A DNA stretch of 64,000 nt from Acetobacter malorum (GTDB lineage Bacteria; Pseudomonadota; Alphaproteobacteria; Acetobacterales; Acetobacteraceae), in NCBI RefSeq assembly GCF_002153605.1, contig NZ_JOPG01000001.1, forward strand, positions 1-64,000. The letters are read 5' to 3'. Position 1 is the first letter of the stretch. Each line of letters starts with the position of its first letter. Under the pieces are notes generated by a model. That model was not told where the DNA came from. It was given only the letters and a program-made list of their open reading frames with translations, and did no database searches. A program made the position numbers and the translations under genes. Positions 25,341 to 35,442 of the stretch are shown here, piece after piece.

Positions 25341-26183
25341 TTAGCGCGTGAGAGGCTCCGGGGTTACCGCAATCAGGAATAATCCTGCCTGATCAGCCTC
25401 CACCACGCAGGCATCCCGATCAGTCAGCAAGGTGTGTCCGGCCTCAAACGCAATGCCCCGCAGTCCCGCCAGATGCGCATTACGCACGGTAGCGGGGCCA
25501 ATGGTGGGCATATCCGCCCGCTTGTCCTGCCCCGGCTTGAGGAGCTTGACCAGCACTCCGCCCTCACCCGGCTGCCGACACTCCCCGGCCCGCGCCAGCA
25601 TACGGTCCGTGCCTTCCATGGCCTCCACAGCCAGCACCAGACCGTTCTGCACCACGCAGCCTTGCCCGATGTCCATCCGGCCCAGCGCATGCACGACCTC
25701 AATGCCCCTTTGAATGTCAGCCATAGCCTGCTCATCCGGTGCAACAGTGCCCAGAACACCGGGCGGCACGACGGCATGGGACAGAAATTCATGCGCGCCC
25801 CGCACGCAAAAGCCTTCCTCGCCCAGAATGCGGACCAGAGCAGCCAGAAGCCCGTCATCGCCCGCAAACAACGCCCGCCCCAGCCGGGCCAGAATGCGCG
25901 CACCTTCCGCATCGGGATACAGGCTGCGCAGGGAGGGACGACGGATAGGGCCAATCAGCACAAGATCCGTGCAGCCATGCGCCCGCAGGAGAGACAGCAT
26001 CTGCCCGGCGGCCCCAAGGCGTACAAGCTGATGCGGCCAGGGGTTGATCACCTCTGGCTCAGCAAATCCATCAAATCCAAGAATAAAAACGGGTCGCCCG
26101 GCTGCCGCAGCGGCTTCAGCCACCCGTGCCGGAAGCGGACCGCCCCCGGCCAGAATGCCAACTGCGCCGGGCTGCGCGCTCAC
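25341..26183 (-). CDS. lpxI: UDP-2,3-diacylglucosamine pyrophosphatase LpxI
   Basis: A 280-residue protein (LpxI_N/LpxI_C, formerly DUF1009). [18 protein letters not shown] opens it; [25 protein letters not shown]-like [22 protein letters not shown]-type stretch (about 165-185) and [17 protein letters not shown] (about 205-225) are family signatures. It hydrolyses UDP-2,3-diacylglucosamine to lipid X in lipid A synthesis, replacing LpxH in alphaproteobacteria. It overlaps lpxA by four bases. lpxB, often next, is absent here. Confidence 0.92.
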   Translation of the reverse strand: MSAQPGAVGILAGGGPLPARVAEAAAAAGRPVFILGFDGFAEPEVINPWPHQLVRLGAAGQMLSLLRAHGCTDLVLIGPIRRPSLRSLYPDAEGARILARLGRALFAGDDGLLAALVRILGEEGFCVRGAHEFLSHAVVPPGVLGTVAPDEQAMADIQRGIEVVHALGRMDIGQGCVVQNGLVLAVEAMEGTDRMLARAGECRQPGEGGVLVKLLKPGQDKRADMPTIGPATVRNAHLAGLRGIAFEAGHTLLTDRDACVVEADQAGLFLIAVTPEPLTR

Positions 26184-27082
26184 GCGCCCTCAGTTTCCGC
26201 CGTGCTGAAGTCTCCCCGCGCGACGCGGACAAGACCGCGCCGGCTGGGCGCATCAATAAACTCAAGAATTTCACGCACGCGCGGTTCATCCCCAAACTCG
26301 CGCCGCATGACTTCAAGGCGGGCGGCAAACGGGCCATCCTCAGATGCCCCTTTGGGATACAGCGTGAAGAACGCCTTACGCATCCGGTGGATTTCTGCCG
26401 ACTGCACACCATTCCGGCGCAGCCAGATCCAGTGCAGGCCCACAAGCCGCGCACGGTTCCCCAGCACACTGCCGTAAGGAATCACATCGGCTTCCACGCC
26501 AGCCACGCCACCAACCAGTGCTGCATGGCCAATACGCACGAACTGATGAATGGCGGCGGAGCCCATGACGCGCGCATCATCCTCAATCGTCACATGGCCA
26601 CCCATGACCACGTTGTTGACGATAATCACGCGGTTACCCAGCGTGCAGTCATGTGCCACATGAGCGTTGGCCATAATCAGCACATCATCACCAATGTGCG
26701 TCAGGCCACTGCCCACAGCAGTGCCACGATGAATGGTCACGTGCTCACGCACCACCGTACGGGCACCAACCTCACACCGGGTCGGCTCACCTTTATATTT
26801 GAGATCCTGCGGGGCCATGCCGATCGTGCTGAACGGGAAATAGCGGGATCCCGCGCCAAGGCGCGTATGACCATCCACCACAACGTGGGAAATCAGCTCC
26901 ACGTTGTCCTCAATCACCACATTCGGGCCGACGGAACACCACGGACCGATAACCACGCCACGCCCAAGCTGAGCCTCTGGTGCAACAATGGCGGTTGGGT
27001 GAACACGCGCCCCCCCGTTTTCTCCTACTGCATGCACCAGTTCCACTCCTCTTTCACCTGCCTGCTTCCCGTACGTCGTCAT
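26180..27082 (-). CDS. lpxA: UDP-N-acetylglucosamine acyltransferase LpxA
   Basis: A 300-residue left-handed beta-helix protein. VHPTAIVAPEAQLGRGVVIG begins the hexapeptide repeats at about residue 27; IGMAPQDLKYKGEPTRCEVG, HVAHDCTLGNRVIIVNN (catalytic histidine) and GLHWIWLRRNGV follow. It transfers a hydroxyacyl chain from ACP to the 3-hydroxyl of UDP-GlcNAc, the first step of lipid A. It is longer than enteric LpxA because of about 25 N-terminal residues and an acidic C-terminus; a start slightly downstream is possible. It is 90 bases after fabZ. Confidence 0.93.
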   Translation of the reverse strand: MTTYGKQAGERGVELVHAVGENGGARVHPTAIVAPEAQLGRGVVIGPWCSVGPNVVIEDNVELISHVVVDGHTRLGAGSRYFPFSTIGMAPQDLKYKGEPTRCEVGARTVVREHVTIHRGTAVGSGLTHIGDDVLIMANAHVAHDCTLGNRVIIVNNVVMGGHVTIEDDARVMGSAAIHQFVRIGHAALVGGVAGVEADVIPYGSVLGNRARLVGLHWIWLRRNGVQSAEIHRMRKAFFTLYPKGASEDGPFAARLEVMRREFGDEPRVREILEFIDAPSRRGLVRVARGDFSTAETEGA

Positions 27083-27172
27083 ACACTGTGCGGAAACACC
27101 TGCCCCAAAAAACGGGCGTTTTCCGGGCAGGTCAGGATATTAGCTACAATTATCTCAAAAATAATGGGGGGC

Positions 27173-27649
27173 TCAACCCATGATCATGGCGCTGAATGTT
27201 GCTTCCGCCACGGAAACACCATCGACTTTGGCCACACCACGGAACTTCCACACATTAGCGCGGTGGCGTTCCTTGACCACATGGATACGCAGCTGGTCAC
27301 CCGGCTCCACAGGCTTACGGAACTTGGCGTTCTCGATTGTCATGAAATAGACAACCTTGCCCTCAAAAGCCTTACCCAGCGTCAGCACTACCAGCGTAGC
27401 GGCTGTCTGCGCCATGGCTTCAACAATCAGCACACCGGGCATGACAGGCCGCACAGGGAAGTGCCCCGGAAAGAACGGCTCGTTAACCGAGACATTCTTG
27501 ATACCGGTTGCTTCTTCCCCGAGCCTGATATCCACCATCCGGTCGATGAGCAGGAAAGGATATCTGTGCGGAATCGCTTGCATAATGCGCGTGACGTCAA
27601 TCGCATCGATTGTCTGAACGTCCTGCTGCGATTCTTGTTTCGTCTCCAC
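27173..27649 (-). CDS. fabZ: 3-hydroxyacyl-ACP dehydratase FabZ
   Basis: A 158-residue hot-dog-fold dehydratase. [15 protein letters not shown] (about 27-41), [19 protein letters not shown] (catalytic histidine, about 56-74) and [10 protein letters not shown] follow the family pattern exactly. It dehydrates 3-hydroxyacyl-ACP in fatty-acid elongation. Its place between lpxD and lpxA is conserved and ties membrane phospholipid and lipid A supply, since both use 3-hydroxymyristoyl-ACP. Confidence 0.96.
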   Translation of the reverse strand: METKQESQQDVQTIDAIDVTRIMQAIPHRYPFLLIDRMVDIRLGEEATGIKNVSVNEPFFPGHFPVRPVMPGVLIVEAMAQTAATLVVLTLGKAFEGKVVYFMTIENAKFRKPVEPGDQLRIHVVKERHRANVWKFRGVAKVDGVSVAEATFSAMIMG

Positions 27650-27694
27650 GTCCCCTAGACCACCTTTTTCAGCCGGACAGCGCCCGGTATCTGT

Positions 27695-28780
27695 TCAACC
27701 CTTGCCCGAACCGCCTTCTGCCGGTCCAGACGCTTTTTTGGACAGCTTGCGCAACACCGCCACATTCCGGAAAAACTCCCGGAACGGCATGGCTGGACTG
27801 CCAATCACATCAGCGCCGCCTTCAACATCAGACATCACGCCGCATTGCGCCCCAATACGCGCCTTGGCCCCAATACGGATATGCCCAATAAGGCCTGCCT
27901 GCGCTGCGATGGTCACATAGTCTTCCAGCACAGTGGAGCCGGAAATACCGGCCTGAGACACTACGATACAACACCGCCCAAGCCGGGCGTTGTGGCCGAT
28001 CTGGACCAGATTGTCGAGCCGGGAGCCTGCACCAATCACGGTATCATTCACAGAACCGCGGTCAATTGTGGTGTTTGCGCCGATCTCAACATCGTGCTCC
28101 AGCACCACCTGACCAAGCTGCGGCACTGTCTCAAACCCGTTTGGCCCCACGGCAAATCCGAAACCATCCTGCCCGATACGCGCACCCGGCAGAATAATCA
28201 CACGTTCACCCAGCACAGCGTGCGACAGAGTGACATGGCAGCCAATGCGGCAATCTGCCGCCAGGACCACGCCCTCACCGACCACCGCGTGAGAATTGAT
28301 GATGCAGCGCGGACCAATTTCCGCCCGCGCACCAACCACCACAAACGGGCCAATTTCAGCAGAGGGGTCCACCACCGCGCTGGCATCAACCACCGCCAGA
28401 GGATGAATACCCGGCTGTGCCGGTGCCTTGGGGTGGAACAGCCGCGCAACCCGGGACCATGCCAGATACGGGGTAGCAGAAACCAGTGCAGCTGAGTGCG
28501 CCGGAACCTTGTCCGCAAAAGCCGGAGCCACAATCACCAGACCGGCTTTTGTGCCTTCCAGAAGATGGGCATAGCGACGGTTATCCAGAAAGCTGACATC
28601 CTGAGCGCCAGCAACCTGCAACGGGGCAATCCCGGCATAACCTTCAGCGGGAAGAGTGCCTTCCCGCGGCGGGACCAGCGTGGCTCCGGCTGCTTCAGCC
28701 AGAGCCTGCCCGTCAAACGGACCAGACCGCGTAAAAAACCGGGGGTCAGCAGGCCCGGAAGACGCTTTGGTACTGGTCAT
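27695..28780 (-). CDS. lpxD: UDP-3-O-acylglucosamine N-acyltransferase LpxD
   Basis: A 361-residue protein with an N-terminal uridine-binding domain (about 20-115; VSFLDNRRYAHLLEGTKAGL) followed by hexapeptide repeats (about 120-320; IGPFVVVGARAEIGPRCIIN, and QIGHNARLGRCCIVVSQAGI with the catalytic histidine). It adds the second hydroxyacyl chain, on the amino group, during lipid A synthesis. It lies two bases after the skp stop, in the conserved bamA-skp-lpxD-fabZ-lpxA order. Confidence 0.95.
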   Translation of the reverse strand: MTSTKASSGPADPRFFTRSGPFDGQALAEAAGATLVPPREGTLPAEGYAGIAPLQVAGAQDVSFLDNRRYAHLLEGTKAGLVIVAPAFADKVPAHSAALVSATPYLAWSRVARLFHPKAPAQPGIHPLAVVDASAVVDPSAEIGPFVVVGARAEIGPRCIINSHAVVGEGVVLAADCRIGCHVTLSHAVLGERVIILPGARIGQDGFGFAVGPNGFETVPQLGQVVLEHDVEIGANTTIDRGSVNDTVIGAGSRLDNLVQIGHNARLGRCCIVVSQAGISGSTVLEDYVTIAAQAGLIGHIRIGAKARIGAQCGVMSDVEGGADVIGSPAMPFREFFRNVAVLRKLSKKASGPAEGGSGKG

Positions 28781-28782
28781 CC

Positions 28783-29676
28783 TTACTTATGCGCTGCCGG
28801 AGCGGCGGCGGGAGCCGCAGGAGTTGCTGCCGGAGCCGGGCCCGTTGCAGGCGTTTCCTGATCGGCATCTGCCGTGGTCGGCATCTTGCCGGATTTTGCC
28901 AGCACTTCCGGGTCCACATTGGCATCCGGAATAAACACGGACGGCAGCACACCGTTCAGCTGCTTGGCCACTTCGTTGGTAATGTCCTGCCCGTCCACAT
29001 GCAGAGCAACCTGCTCGCTATGCAGCACGAGGTTCATACCGTGGGAGGCCGCAACCTTCTGAATGACCTGAACCAGCTCACGCTCGATCTGCCCCAGAGA
29101 AACCTGAGCGGCTTCCTGAATGATGCGGTTGCGATTACGGAAATCGCGCTGTGCCTTCATCACGCGGTTCTGCAGGCTGCGCTCACGATTCTGAATCTGG
29201 TCAGACGTCATGGATTTGGCCTGAGCCTGCAGGTTCTGCTGCTCATCCCGCCAGCCAGCCTGCTCTTTCTGCAGGTCCTGCGCCAGCGCATCACGACGGC
29301 CACCCAGCGTGCGTTCCACCTGCATGGCCGCACTGGACTGACGCATAACGCCGGAAACGCTGATCACACCAATAACAGTTGCCGGCGGAGCAACGCTCTT
29401 GGGCAGATCCTGCATGGACGGAATAGGCGGCAGCGGCAGAACCGGCGGGGTCTGCTGCTGGTCTGCTTCGCTGCTGTCAGCCGGGGGAGCAGGCAGCGGA
29501 ACCGGAGACGGTGCCCGGCGCTGGGTATGCGCAGCCGGAGGCGCAGGCTGCTGAGCAGCCTTAGGCACAAACCAGCCACCGCCCCCAGCGTTCTGAGCCA
29601 TGGCGGACGGTGCCAGCGCAACGGAAATTGACAGGAGAGCCGCAGAAAGAGCGGCTGTTCTGTTAAACTTGGGCAT
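28783..29676 (-). CDS. skp: OmpH/Skp-family periplasmic chaperone
   Basis: A 297-residue protein. The signal peptide (about 1-27) ends SAMAQNAGG. A Pro/Gln/Ala-rich region (about 35-95) precedes the OmpH/Skp helical arms (about 100-235: SSAAMQVERTLGGRRDALAQ, QNRVMKAQRDFRNRNRIIQE), and an Ala/Pro-rich tail follows. It is nearly twice the length of enteric Skp because of these low-complexity ends. It chaperones outer-membrane proteins to BamA, whose gene overlaps or abuts it upstream. GAGG lies five bases before the ATG at 29676; an adjacent ATG at 29679 is equally in frame. Confidence 0.85.
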   Translation of the reverse strand: MPKFNRTAALSAALLSISVALAPSAMAQNAGGGGWFVPKAAQQPAPPAAHTQRRAPSPVPLPAPPADSSEADQQQTPPVLPLPPIPSMQDLPKSVAPPATVIGVISVSGVMRQSSAAMQVERTLGGRRDALAQDLQKEQAGWRDEQQNLQAQAKSMTSDQIQNRERSLQNRVMKAQRDFRNRNRIIQEAAQVSLGQIERELVQVIQKVAASHGMNLVLHSEQVALHVDGQDITNEVAKQLNGVLPSVFIPDANVDPEVLAKSGKMPTTADADQETPATGPAPAATPAAPAAAPAAHK

Positions 29677-29683
29677 CATTACC

Positions 29684-32116
29684 TCAGAATTGCTGGCCGA
29701 AGCCAAAGCGAAGGAGCTGTGTCCGGTCATTGTGACTGCGCATGACAGGCACACCCAGATCGATATTCAGCAAGCCAAACGGGCTCTTCCAGGAGAAGCC
29801 CGCACCCGCACTCACACGCGGCCGGAGTGTATTACCGCTTACATCAGGCTTGTTGGTATAAGGATTGATAATATTCCGTCGCACGCGCATCCCGGCAACA
29901 CTCCCGGAGTCAACAAAGGCGCGTCCTTTCACACCCATGTCAGACAGGAACGGGATCGGGAAGTTCAACTGCGCAGACGCCGTATACATGAAGCGGCCAC
30001 CAAGCAGATCTTCCGAGGCGTGGCCATAATAACCAATACTACGCGGCCCGGCACCACCGTCCAGGAAGCCTCGCAGATTGTTACCGCCCAGATAGAAGTT
30101 ATCAATAATACTGCTTTTACCGTTACCCCAGTCTGTCATGTAACCCATGCCAGCCCGAAGGGCGACCGTCCACTCATGGCTGTTGGTCAGGTCATCCAGC
30201 GGAATATAGTACGCGCCATTCACCTTACCACGCAGATACCGGGTATCCCCGCCCAGACCGGCAAAGTCACCACCGACAGACACCATGTATCCGCTATGCG
30301 GGACCATGTGGTTGTCACGCGTGTCATAAACCAGATTGGTGCTCAGCTGAGACAGCGTCGTCGCGCCTTTGTTGTCGAGAACGTACAGTGAGGACTCATC
30401 CCACGTATTCCCGACGTTACGACGCATCAGGGTGTAGCTCCAGGACTGAGACAGATAGCGGTTATAGGCATACCCCATACGCAGGGTCAGGCCATACCGG
30501 CTTTCCGAATAGTTCTGATAGGTCTGGTATTTGTTCTCAATCCCGTACAGATCAATCCCGGCCACCATGTTGCGGCTCAGGAAGGCCGGATCGGTTACCG
30601 AGAAGTCTGCCTGTTTCTGCCACATGGACATGGTGCCAGAGAGACCGGCGTCAATACCCGTGCCCAGCAGGTTATGCTGTTTGAGGCCAATGTTACCCAG
30701 CACACCAACGTCGGTCGAATAACCACCACCGAGCGAGAATTCACCCGTCGGCTTTTCCGTCACGTTGACGGAGACGTTCGTGCGGTCCTGTGCAGACCCC
30801 TGATTTTCATCCAGAGAAACGCTTTTGAAGAACCCGAGGTCTTCCAGGCTCTGCTTGGCGTATTTCTTGTAGCTCGGGGTGTACGGATCCCCTTCAGCAA
30901 ACGGCAACTGGCGACGGATAACGTTATCCTGCGTGACGGTGTTCCCGTTCACGTCAATCCGCTCAATATACCGGCGCGGGCCTTCGCTCACATCAAACAG
31001 CAGATTGACGGTGTGCTTTTCCGGGTTACGCGCAATTTCCGGACGCACCATGGCGAACGGATGACCCTGAGCCTGAAGGATTTCCTCCATGTCCGTTGCG
31101 TTGTCCTGCACGGCCTTACCATCGTACCACTGGTGGGCAAACAGCTCGACATACTTACGCAGGGACTTCGCAGGGACGTGGCGCAGGCTGGAGCGAATAT
31201 CCACCTTACCCAGACGGTAGCGAATCCCCTCGTTCATCGTGAAGGTCACGTAGAAGGATTTGCGATCCGGAGAGAGTTCGCCCGTAGCGTTCTTGATCTC
31301 GAAATCGACGTAGCCGTTGGCCAGATAGAAGCGGCGCAGCAACTCGGCATCATATTTCAGACGGTCGGGGTTGTACTCATCAGAGGATGAGAAGAACCGA
31401 TACCAGGCGGTTTCCTTGGAGGAGACCACGCCAGCCAGACGCGCTTCGGAATAGGCTTTATTGCCGACAAAGCTGATCTTGCGGATCAGCGTCTGCGGGC
31501 CTTCATTGATCTGGAAGACAACGTCCACGCGGTTATGCGCCAGCCGGACAATCTGCGGCGTCACAACGGCAGCGTAACGGGCTTTCTGGGCGTAGACATC
31601 CAGAATCTTCTGGCGGTCATCCGCTGTTGTCTCGGCTGAGAACACGGCGCGCGGACGCAGGGCGATGACCTTCCGCAGGTCTTCATCCTTCGCGGCGTGA
31701 TTGCCTTCAAACACAATGCGGTTGACGATCGGGTTTTCCACCAGACGCACGTGGAGGACACCCCCCTCGCGCCGCATGGTCACATCCTTGAACAGCCCTG
31801 TGGCGTAGAGCGTCTTCAAAGAGCGGTCCAGATCATCCTGACTGAAGGAATCCCCCGGACGGACCACCATGTAGGACAGCACGGTATTGGTCTCGATACG
31901 GGTGTTCCCCGTGACCGTAATATCTTCAATCACCCCGCCGGAATGCCCGGCCAGAGTGGATGTGGATGCCGAGAGTCTGGCCTGCCGGGCAGGAGAAACG
32001 GAAGCAGGTGACTGTGCACCATGATCCGCAGCTGCAGCGCGCGCGCCCTTCCCTTCCACAAGGAAGAAAGGCAGCACACAAGCAGAAACAAAGAGGGCTG
32101 AACGCTTACCCGTCAA
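29684..32116 (-). CDS. bamA: BamA, outer-membrane protein assembly factor
   Basis: An 810-residue protein. The signal peptide (about 1-28) is followed by five POTRA domains (about 60-400; IEDITVTGNTRIETNTVLSY is the first), then the Omp85 beta-barrel (about 430-810) ending in FGFGQQF with the expected terminal aromatic residue. LRGFLDGGAGPRSIGYYG holds the conserved L6-loop-like arginine region. It folds beta-barrel proteins into the outer membrane. It sits between rseP and skp, the usual envelope order. Confidence 0.95.
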   Translation of the reverse strand: MTGKRSALFVSACVLPFFLVEGKGARAAAADHGAQSPASVSPARQARLSASTSTLAGHSGGVIEDITVTGNTRIETNTVLSYMVVRPGDSFSQDDLDRSLKTLYATGLFKDVTMRREGGVLHVRLVENPIVNRIVFEGNHAAKDEDLRKVIALRPRAVFSAETTADDRQKILDVYAQKARYAAVVTPQIVRLAHNRVDVVFQINEGPQTLIRKISFVGNKAYSEARLAGVVSSKETAWYRFFSSSDEYNPDRLKYDAELLRRFYLANGYVDFEIKNATGELSPDRKSFYVTFTMNEGIRYRLGKVDIRSSLRHVPAKSLRKYVELFAHQWYDGKAVQDNATDMEEILQAQGHPFAMVRPEIARNPEKHTVNLLFDVSEGPRRYIERIDVNGNTVTQDNVIRRQLPFAEGDPYTPSYKKYAKQSLEDLGFFKSVSLDENQGSAQDRTNVSVNVTEKPTGEFSLGGGYSTDVGVLGNIGLKQHNLLGTGIDAGLSGTMSMWQKQADFSVTDPAFLSRNMVAGIDLYGIENKYQTYQNYSESRYGLTLRMGYAYNRYLSQSWSYTLMRRNVGNTWDESSLYVLDNKGATTLSQLSTNLVYDTRDNHMVPHSGYMVSVGGDFAGLGGDTRYLRGKVNGAYYIPLDDLTNSHEWTVALRAGMGYMTDWGNGKSSIIDNFYLGGNNLRGFLDGGAGPRSIGYYGHASEDLLGGRFMYTASAQLNFPIPFLSDMGVKGRAFVDSGSVAGMRVRRNIINPYTNKPDVSGNTLRPRVSAGAGFSWKSPFGLLNIDLGVPVMRSHNDRTQLLRFGFGQQF

Positions 32117-32245
32117 GATTTGCCATCCTCCATCCGGGTCGTTCCCATCTCAGGAGACCTTCCCCTGTTGTTCTTTCGCCCGCAGGGGGACGTATCCGAT
32201 ATAACCCTTGTCACGCAAGTTCTTCCGTTCCAACCCTGCTGTAAT

Positions 32246-33355
32246 TCAGCTTACGAGCGATGCAATCCACTTAAACAGTCCGAAACCAGACAGGTCATTA
32301 AATGTCGAAAACAAGAACAGACCTGCAAGAAGCGCGAAGCCGGCCTGAAAGCTGATTTCCTGAATCCGCTTTGAAACCGGACGGCCCCGTACAGCCTCTA
32401 TGGCATAAAAAACGAGGCGTCCGCCATCAAGAAGCGGCACCGGGAACAAATTTATTAGCCCCAGATTGACTGAAAGCAAAGCCATGAACGAAAGCAGGCT
32501 GGCAAAACCATACTGTGCCACCTGTCCGGAGAGCTGCGCAATCTTGAGCGGGCCGCCCAGATCCTTGGCTGTATGGCGGCCGGTCAGGATTTGCCACACA
32601 CCATCCAGCGTCTGCACGGACGTTGTCCATGTGGCCTTCACCCCCGCCACAACAGCGCCGGGCACGGAGAGCGGCTTGCCTGCTTCCGTCGCAAACATCA
32701 CGCCAAGCTGGCCATGCGGCGTGGAAGAGGACGACTCCGGAGCCGTCCCGATGGTGACAGGCAGATCCACATCCTGCCCGCCGCGCCGGACGGTCAGCGT
32801 AGTTTTTGCCCCTGCCTCACCCAGAATGGTGGCCTGAGCATCCTGCACAGTCGTCACATCATGGGTGCCGATTCTGCGGATTACATCACCCGCCTGCACC
32901 CCGGCAGCAGCCGCAGCGCCACCCGGCTGCACGGCGGCAATCTCGTTCCGCACAATGGGCTGGCCCACCGAGGCGAAAATGATGGTGAACAGCAGAATAG
33001 CCAGAAGGAAGTTGAACACCGGCCCGGCGACAATCACGATCGCCCGGGACCAGACGGATTTATCATGAAAGGTGCGACCCGGAAGCCACGCGGCCTTCTG
33101 CTCCGGCGTGGCGTCTTCCGGGTCTTCAAACCCATGCGGGCGGACGTAGCCGCCCAGCGGAATGGGACAGATACGCCATTCCGTCCCGCTGCGGTCATGC
33201 CAGCGGAACAGGGCCGGACCAAAGCCCAGAGAGAACACTTCCACATGCACCCCCCGCCAGCGGGCCGCCAGATAGTGCCCCAGCTCGTGAATGCTCACGA
33301 GCACGCCAAGCACAAAGGCGAAGGAGATGAGTGTACGGAGGTATTCGTGTATCAT
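32246..33355 (-). CDS. rseP: RseP/MmpA-type site-2 intramembrane metalloprotease
   Basis: A 369-residue polytopic zinc protease. The HExxH motif is in SIHELGHYLAARW (His23, Glu24, His27). A PDZ domain spans about 125-215 (GAAAAAGVQAGDVIRRIGTH), and NLFPVPLLDGGRLVFY (about 310-325) carries the NxxPxPxLDGG motif. It cuts membrane-bound anti-sigma factors or signal remnants inside the membrane. It stands between dxr and bamA. Its particular substrate is not visible. Confidence 0.94.
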   Translation of the reverse strand: MIHEYLRTLISFAFVLGVLVSIHELGHYLAARWRGVHVEVFSLGFGPALFRWHDRSGTEWRICPIPLGGYVRPHGFEDPEDATPEQKAAWLPGRTFHDKSVWSRAIVIVAGPVFNFLLAILLFTIIFASVGQPIVRNEIAAVQPGGAAAAAGVQAGDVIRRIGTHDVTTVQDAQATILGEAGAKTTLTVRRGGQDVDLPVTIGTAPESSSSTPHGQLGVMFATEAGKPLSVPGAVVAGVKATWTTSVQTLDGVWQILTGRHTAKDLGGPLKIAQLSGQVAQYGFASLLSFMALLSVNLGLINLFPVPLLDGGRLVFYAIEAVRGRPVSKRIQEISFQAGFALLAGLFLFSTFNDLSGFGLFKWIASLVS

Positions 33356-33389
33356 GATAATCCGAATATCGGCTCAGAGAGCTGTTTTC

Positions 33390-34547
33390 TCAAGCGGCCA
33401 GGGCAAGAGTATGGCTACGGGCCGCCTTGCGGGCTTCGGCATCCCAGTGCAGCACCGCCTCAAGCGTGTCTGCCGGGGGGGCGCCCAGAGCCGTCATGGT
33501 CTGCTCGACCACGCGGGCAATGTCCAGAAAGCCAATCTGTTCCTTCAGGAAGGCTTCAACCGCAATTTCATTAGCCGCGGAAAGAATGGCCGGAGCAGCG
33601 CCCCCGCTCCGCAGAGCCTCGCGCGCCAGACGCAGCGCCGGGAACCGCACCATATCTGGCGCACTGAATTCCAGCGTAGCAAATGCAGCAAGATCCAGAT
33701 GGCTGGAGGTCGTGCTCATGCGCTTCGGCCAGGCCAGCGTGTGCGCAATGGGGATGCGCATGTCAGCGGAGCCCATCTGCGCAATCAGGCTGCCATCCGT
33801 ATACTGCACCAGCCCATGCACTACGGACTGCGGGTGCACCAGCACATCAATACGGTCTTCGGTCAGGCCAAAAATTCGGGCCGCCTCAATCACTTCCAGC
33901 CCTTTATTGAACATGGTCGCGGAATCGATGCTGATTTTCGCACCCATGCTCCATGTCGGGTGCTTCAACGCCTGTGCGGGCGTGGCGGCTTCCATCTCTT
34001 CCATGCTGGATTTACGGAACGGGCCGCCAGAAGCTGTCAGAATGATTTTGGCAACCTGATCGGCCTGCTTGTCCGCCATAGCCTGCGCCACGGCATTATG
34101 TTCGGAATCCACCGGCAGCAGCGTGGCTCCCGCGTCTGCCACAGCGCGCAGCATGACATCACCCGCACACACCAGCGCTTCCTTGTTCGCCAGCGCGATG
34201 GATTTACCGTTCTTGACGGCTGCCAACGTCGGCTCCAGCCCGGCAGCGCCGGTAATGGCCGCCATGGTCCAGTCCGCCGGGAGGCCAGCCGCTGCAATCA
34301 CAGCCTCGCGCCCACAGGCGACCTCAGTGCCACTTCCGGCCAGCAGGGTACGCAGCTCATCAAATGCTTTTTCGTCCGCCACAACAGCCAGCTCGGCTTT
34401 CAGGCTTTTGGCCTGCTCCGCCAGCTTTGCCGCATTGCATCCGCCTACCAGCGCCCGCACCCGGAACTGGTCACGCGCCTGCTCCAGCAGATCCACGGTT
34501 GAACAGCCAATGCTGCCTGTGCTTCCCAGAACGGTAACGGTTCTCAT
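33390..34547 (-). CDS. dxr: 1-deoxy-D-xylulose 5-phosphate reductoisomerase
   Basis: A 385-residue enzyme of the MEP isoprenoid pathway. VTVLGSTGSIGCSTVDLL (about 4-21) is the NADPH loop; ALANKEALVCAGDVM (about 122-136) and ILTASGGPFRKSS (about 174-186), then HPTWSMGAKISIDSATMFNKG (about 203-223) hold metal and substrate residues. The start at 34547 gives the standard N-terminus; the open frame upstream is not conserved. It supplies isopentenyl units for undecaprenyl phosphate, matching its neighbour uppS. Confidence 0.96.
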   Translation of the reverse strand: MRTVTVLGSTGSIGCSTVDLLEQARDQFRVRALVGGCNAAKLAEQAKSLKAELAVVADEKAFDELRTLLAGSGTEVACGREAVIAAAGLPADWTMAAITGAAGLEPTLAAVKNGKSIALANKEALVCAGDVMLRAVADAGATLLPVDSEHNAVAQAMADKQADQVAKIILTASGGPFRKSSMEEMEAATPAQALKHPTWSMGAKISIDSATMFNKGLEVIEAARIFGLTEDRIDVLVHPQSVVHGLVQYTDGSLIAQMGSADMRIPIAHTLAWPKRMSTTSSHLDLAAFATLEFSAPDMVRFPALRLAREALRSGGAAPAILSAANEIAVEAFLKEQIGFLDIARVVEQTMTALGAPPADTLEAVLHWDAEARKAARSHTLALAA

Positions 34548-34611
34548 TGCGCTTTCTTTCAAACCAGACGAAGGCGGTCTGCCCCCACAGGGCCGTGCCG
34601 CCTGTTGAGAC

Positions 34612-35442
34612 TCACCCCGGCAGTTTTCCTGCCAGAAACGCGAAAACAGCGTGCGCGCCTGCCGTCCAGAACGGTGCCGGAGCCGCCACACACAAAGACA
34701 CCAGAGCCGCCGCAGGGGCTGCGACCACCAGACCATCAAACCGGTCCAGCAGGCCACCATGCCCCGGCAGCAGGGTGCCAGAATCCTTCACGCCCAGCGC
34801 GCGCTTCATGGCGCTTTCCGCCAGATCGCCCGCCTGCGCCACAACACCGAGAACAGCGCCCCAGAACGCTGCCGTCGCCACCCCGCCCTGCCCGGATAGG
34901 CCCGCAATCAGGCAGCCGCACAGCACAGCGCCCACAAGCCCACCAAGAGAACCGGACCATGTTTTACCGGGAGAAATACGCGGGGCCAGCTTGGGGCCAC
35001 CAAACAGCCGGCCCGTCAGATAAGCGGTGCTGTCACTCGCCACCACAACCGCGACCACAAACAGCACCGGCCACACGCTCTCCAGCCGCAGCCAGACAAG
35101 GGCCGTGCCTGCCAGCACAATCACGCACATGACGGCACATAACTGCGCACCGAACACAAAAGAACTCAGGCAGAAAATCGGGAAGGCTTCCCACCGGCCC
35201 GTTACCGCAGCCAGCCCGGCCCCAATGGCCCACAGCACGTAAACACTGCCGCGCCATGATTTGGGAGACAGGCCAAACAGGATGGCTGCTTCTGCCGCCA
35301 TGCCGCCCATCACACCCAGAATGAGGATATCATACAGCAGGCCGCCCATACCGATGCACAGCCCGGCCACCAGCACCAGCACACAGGCGGACATTAGGCG
35401 GGTCCGCAAATCTCTCCAGGCCGAAGCGTCCGGCTGCGTCAT
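34612..35442 (-). CDS. cdsA: Phosphatidate cytidylyltransferase
   Basis: A 276-residue membrane enzyme with about seven hydrophobic segments. The C-terminal signature SAMKRALGVKDSGTLLPGHGG followed by LLDRFDGLV (about 214-243) is the CDP-diglyceride synthetase motif. DSTAYLTGRLFGGPKLAPRI and SPGKTWSGSLGGLVGA precede it. It makes CDP-diacylglycerol for all phospholipids. It overlaps uppS by four bases. Confidence 0.95.
   Translation of the reverse strand: MTQPDASAWRDLRTRLMSACVLVLVAGLCIGMGGLLYDILILGVMGGMAAEAAILFGLSPKSWRGSVYVLWAIGAGLAAVTGRWEAFPIFCLSSFVFGAQLCAVMCVIVLAGTALVWLRLESVWPVLFVVAVVVASDSTAYLTGRLFGGPKLAPRISPGKTWSGSLGGLVGAVLCGCLIAGLSGQGGVATAAFWGAVLGVVAQAGDLAESAMKRALGVKDSGTLLPGHGGLLDRFDGLVVAAPAAALVSLCVAAPAPFWTAGAHAVFAFLAGKLPG

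Noticed and set aside
26126-27658. 510-codon plus-strand open frame across lpxA and fabZ
   Set aside because: Antisense of two certain genes; composition is typical of a GC-rich shadow frame.
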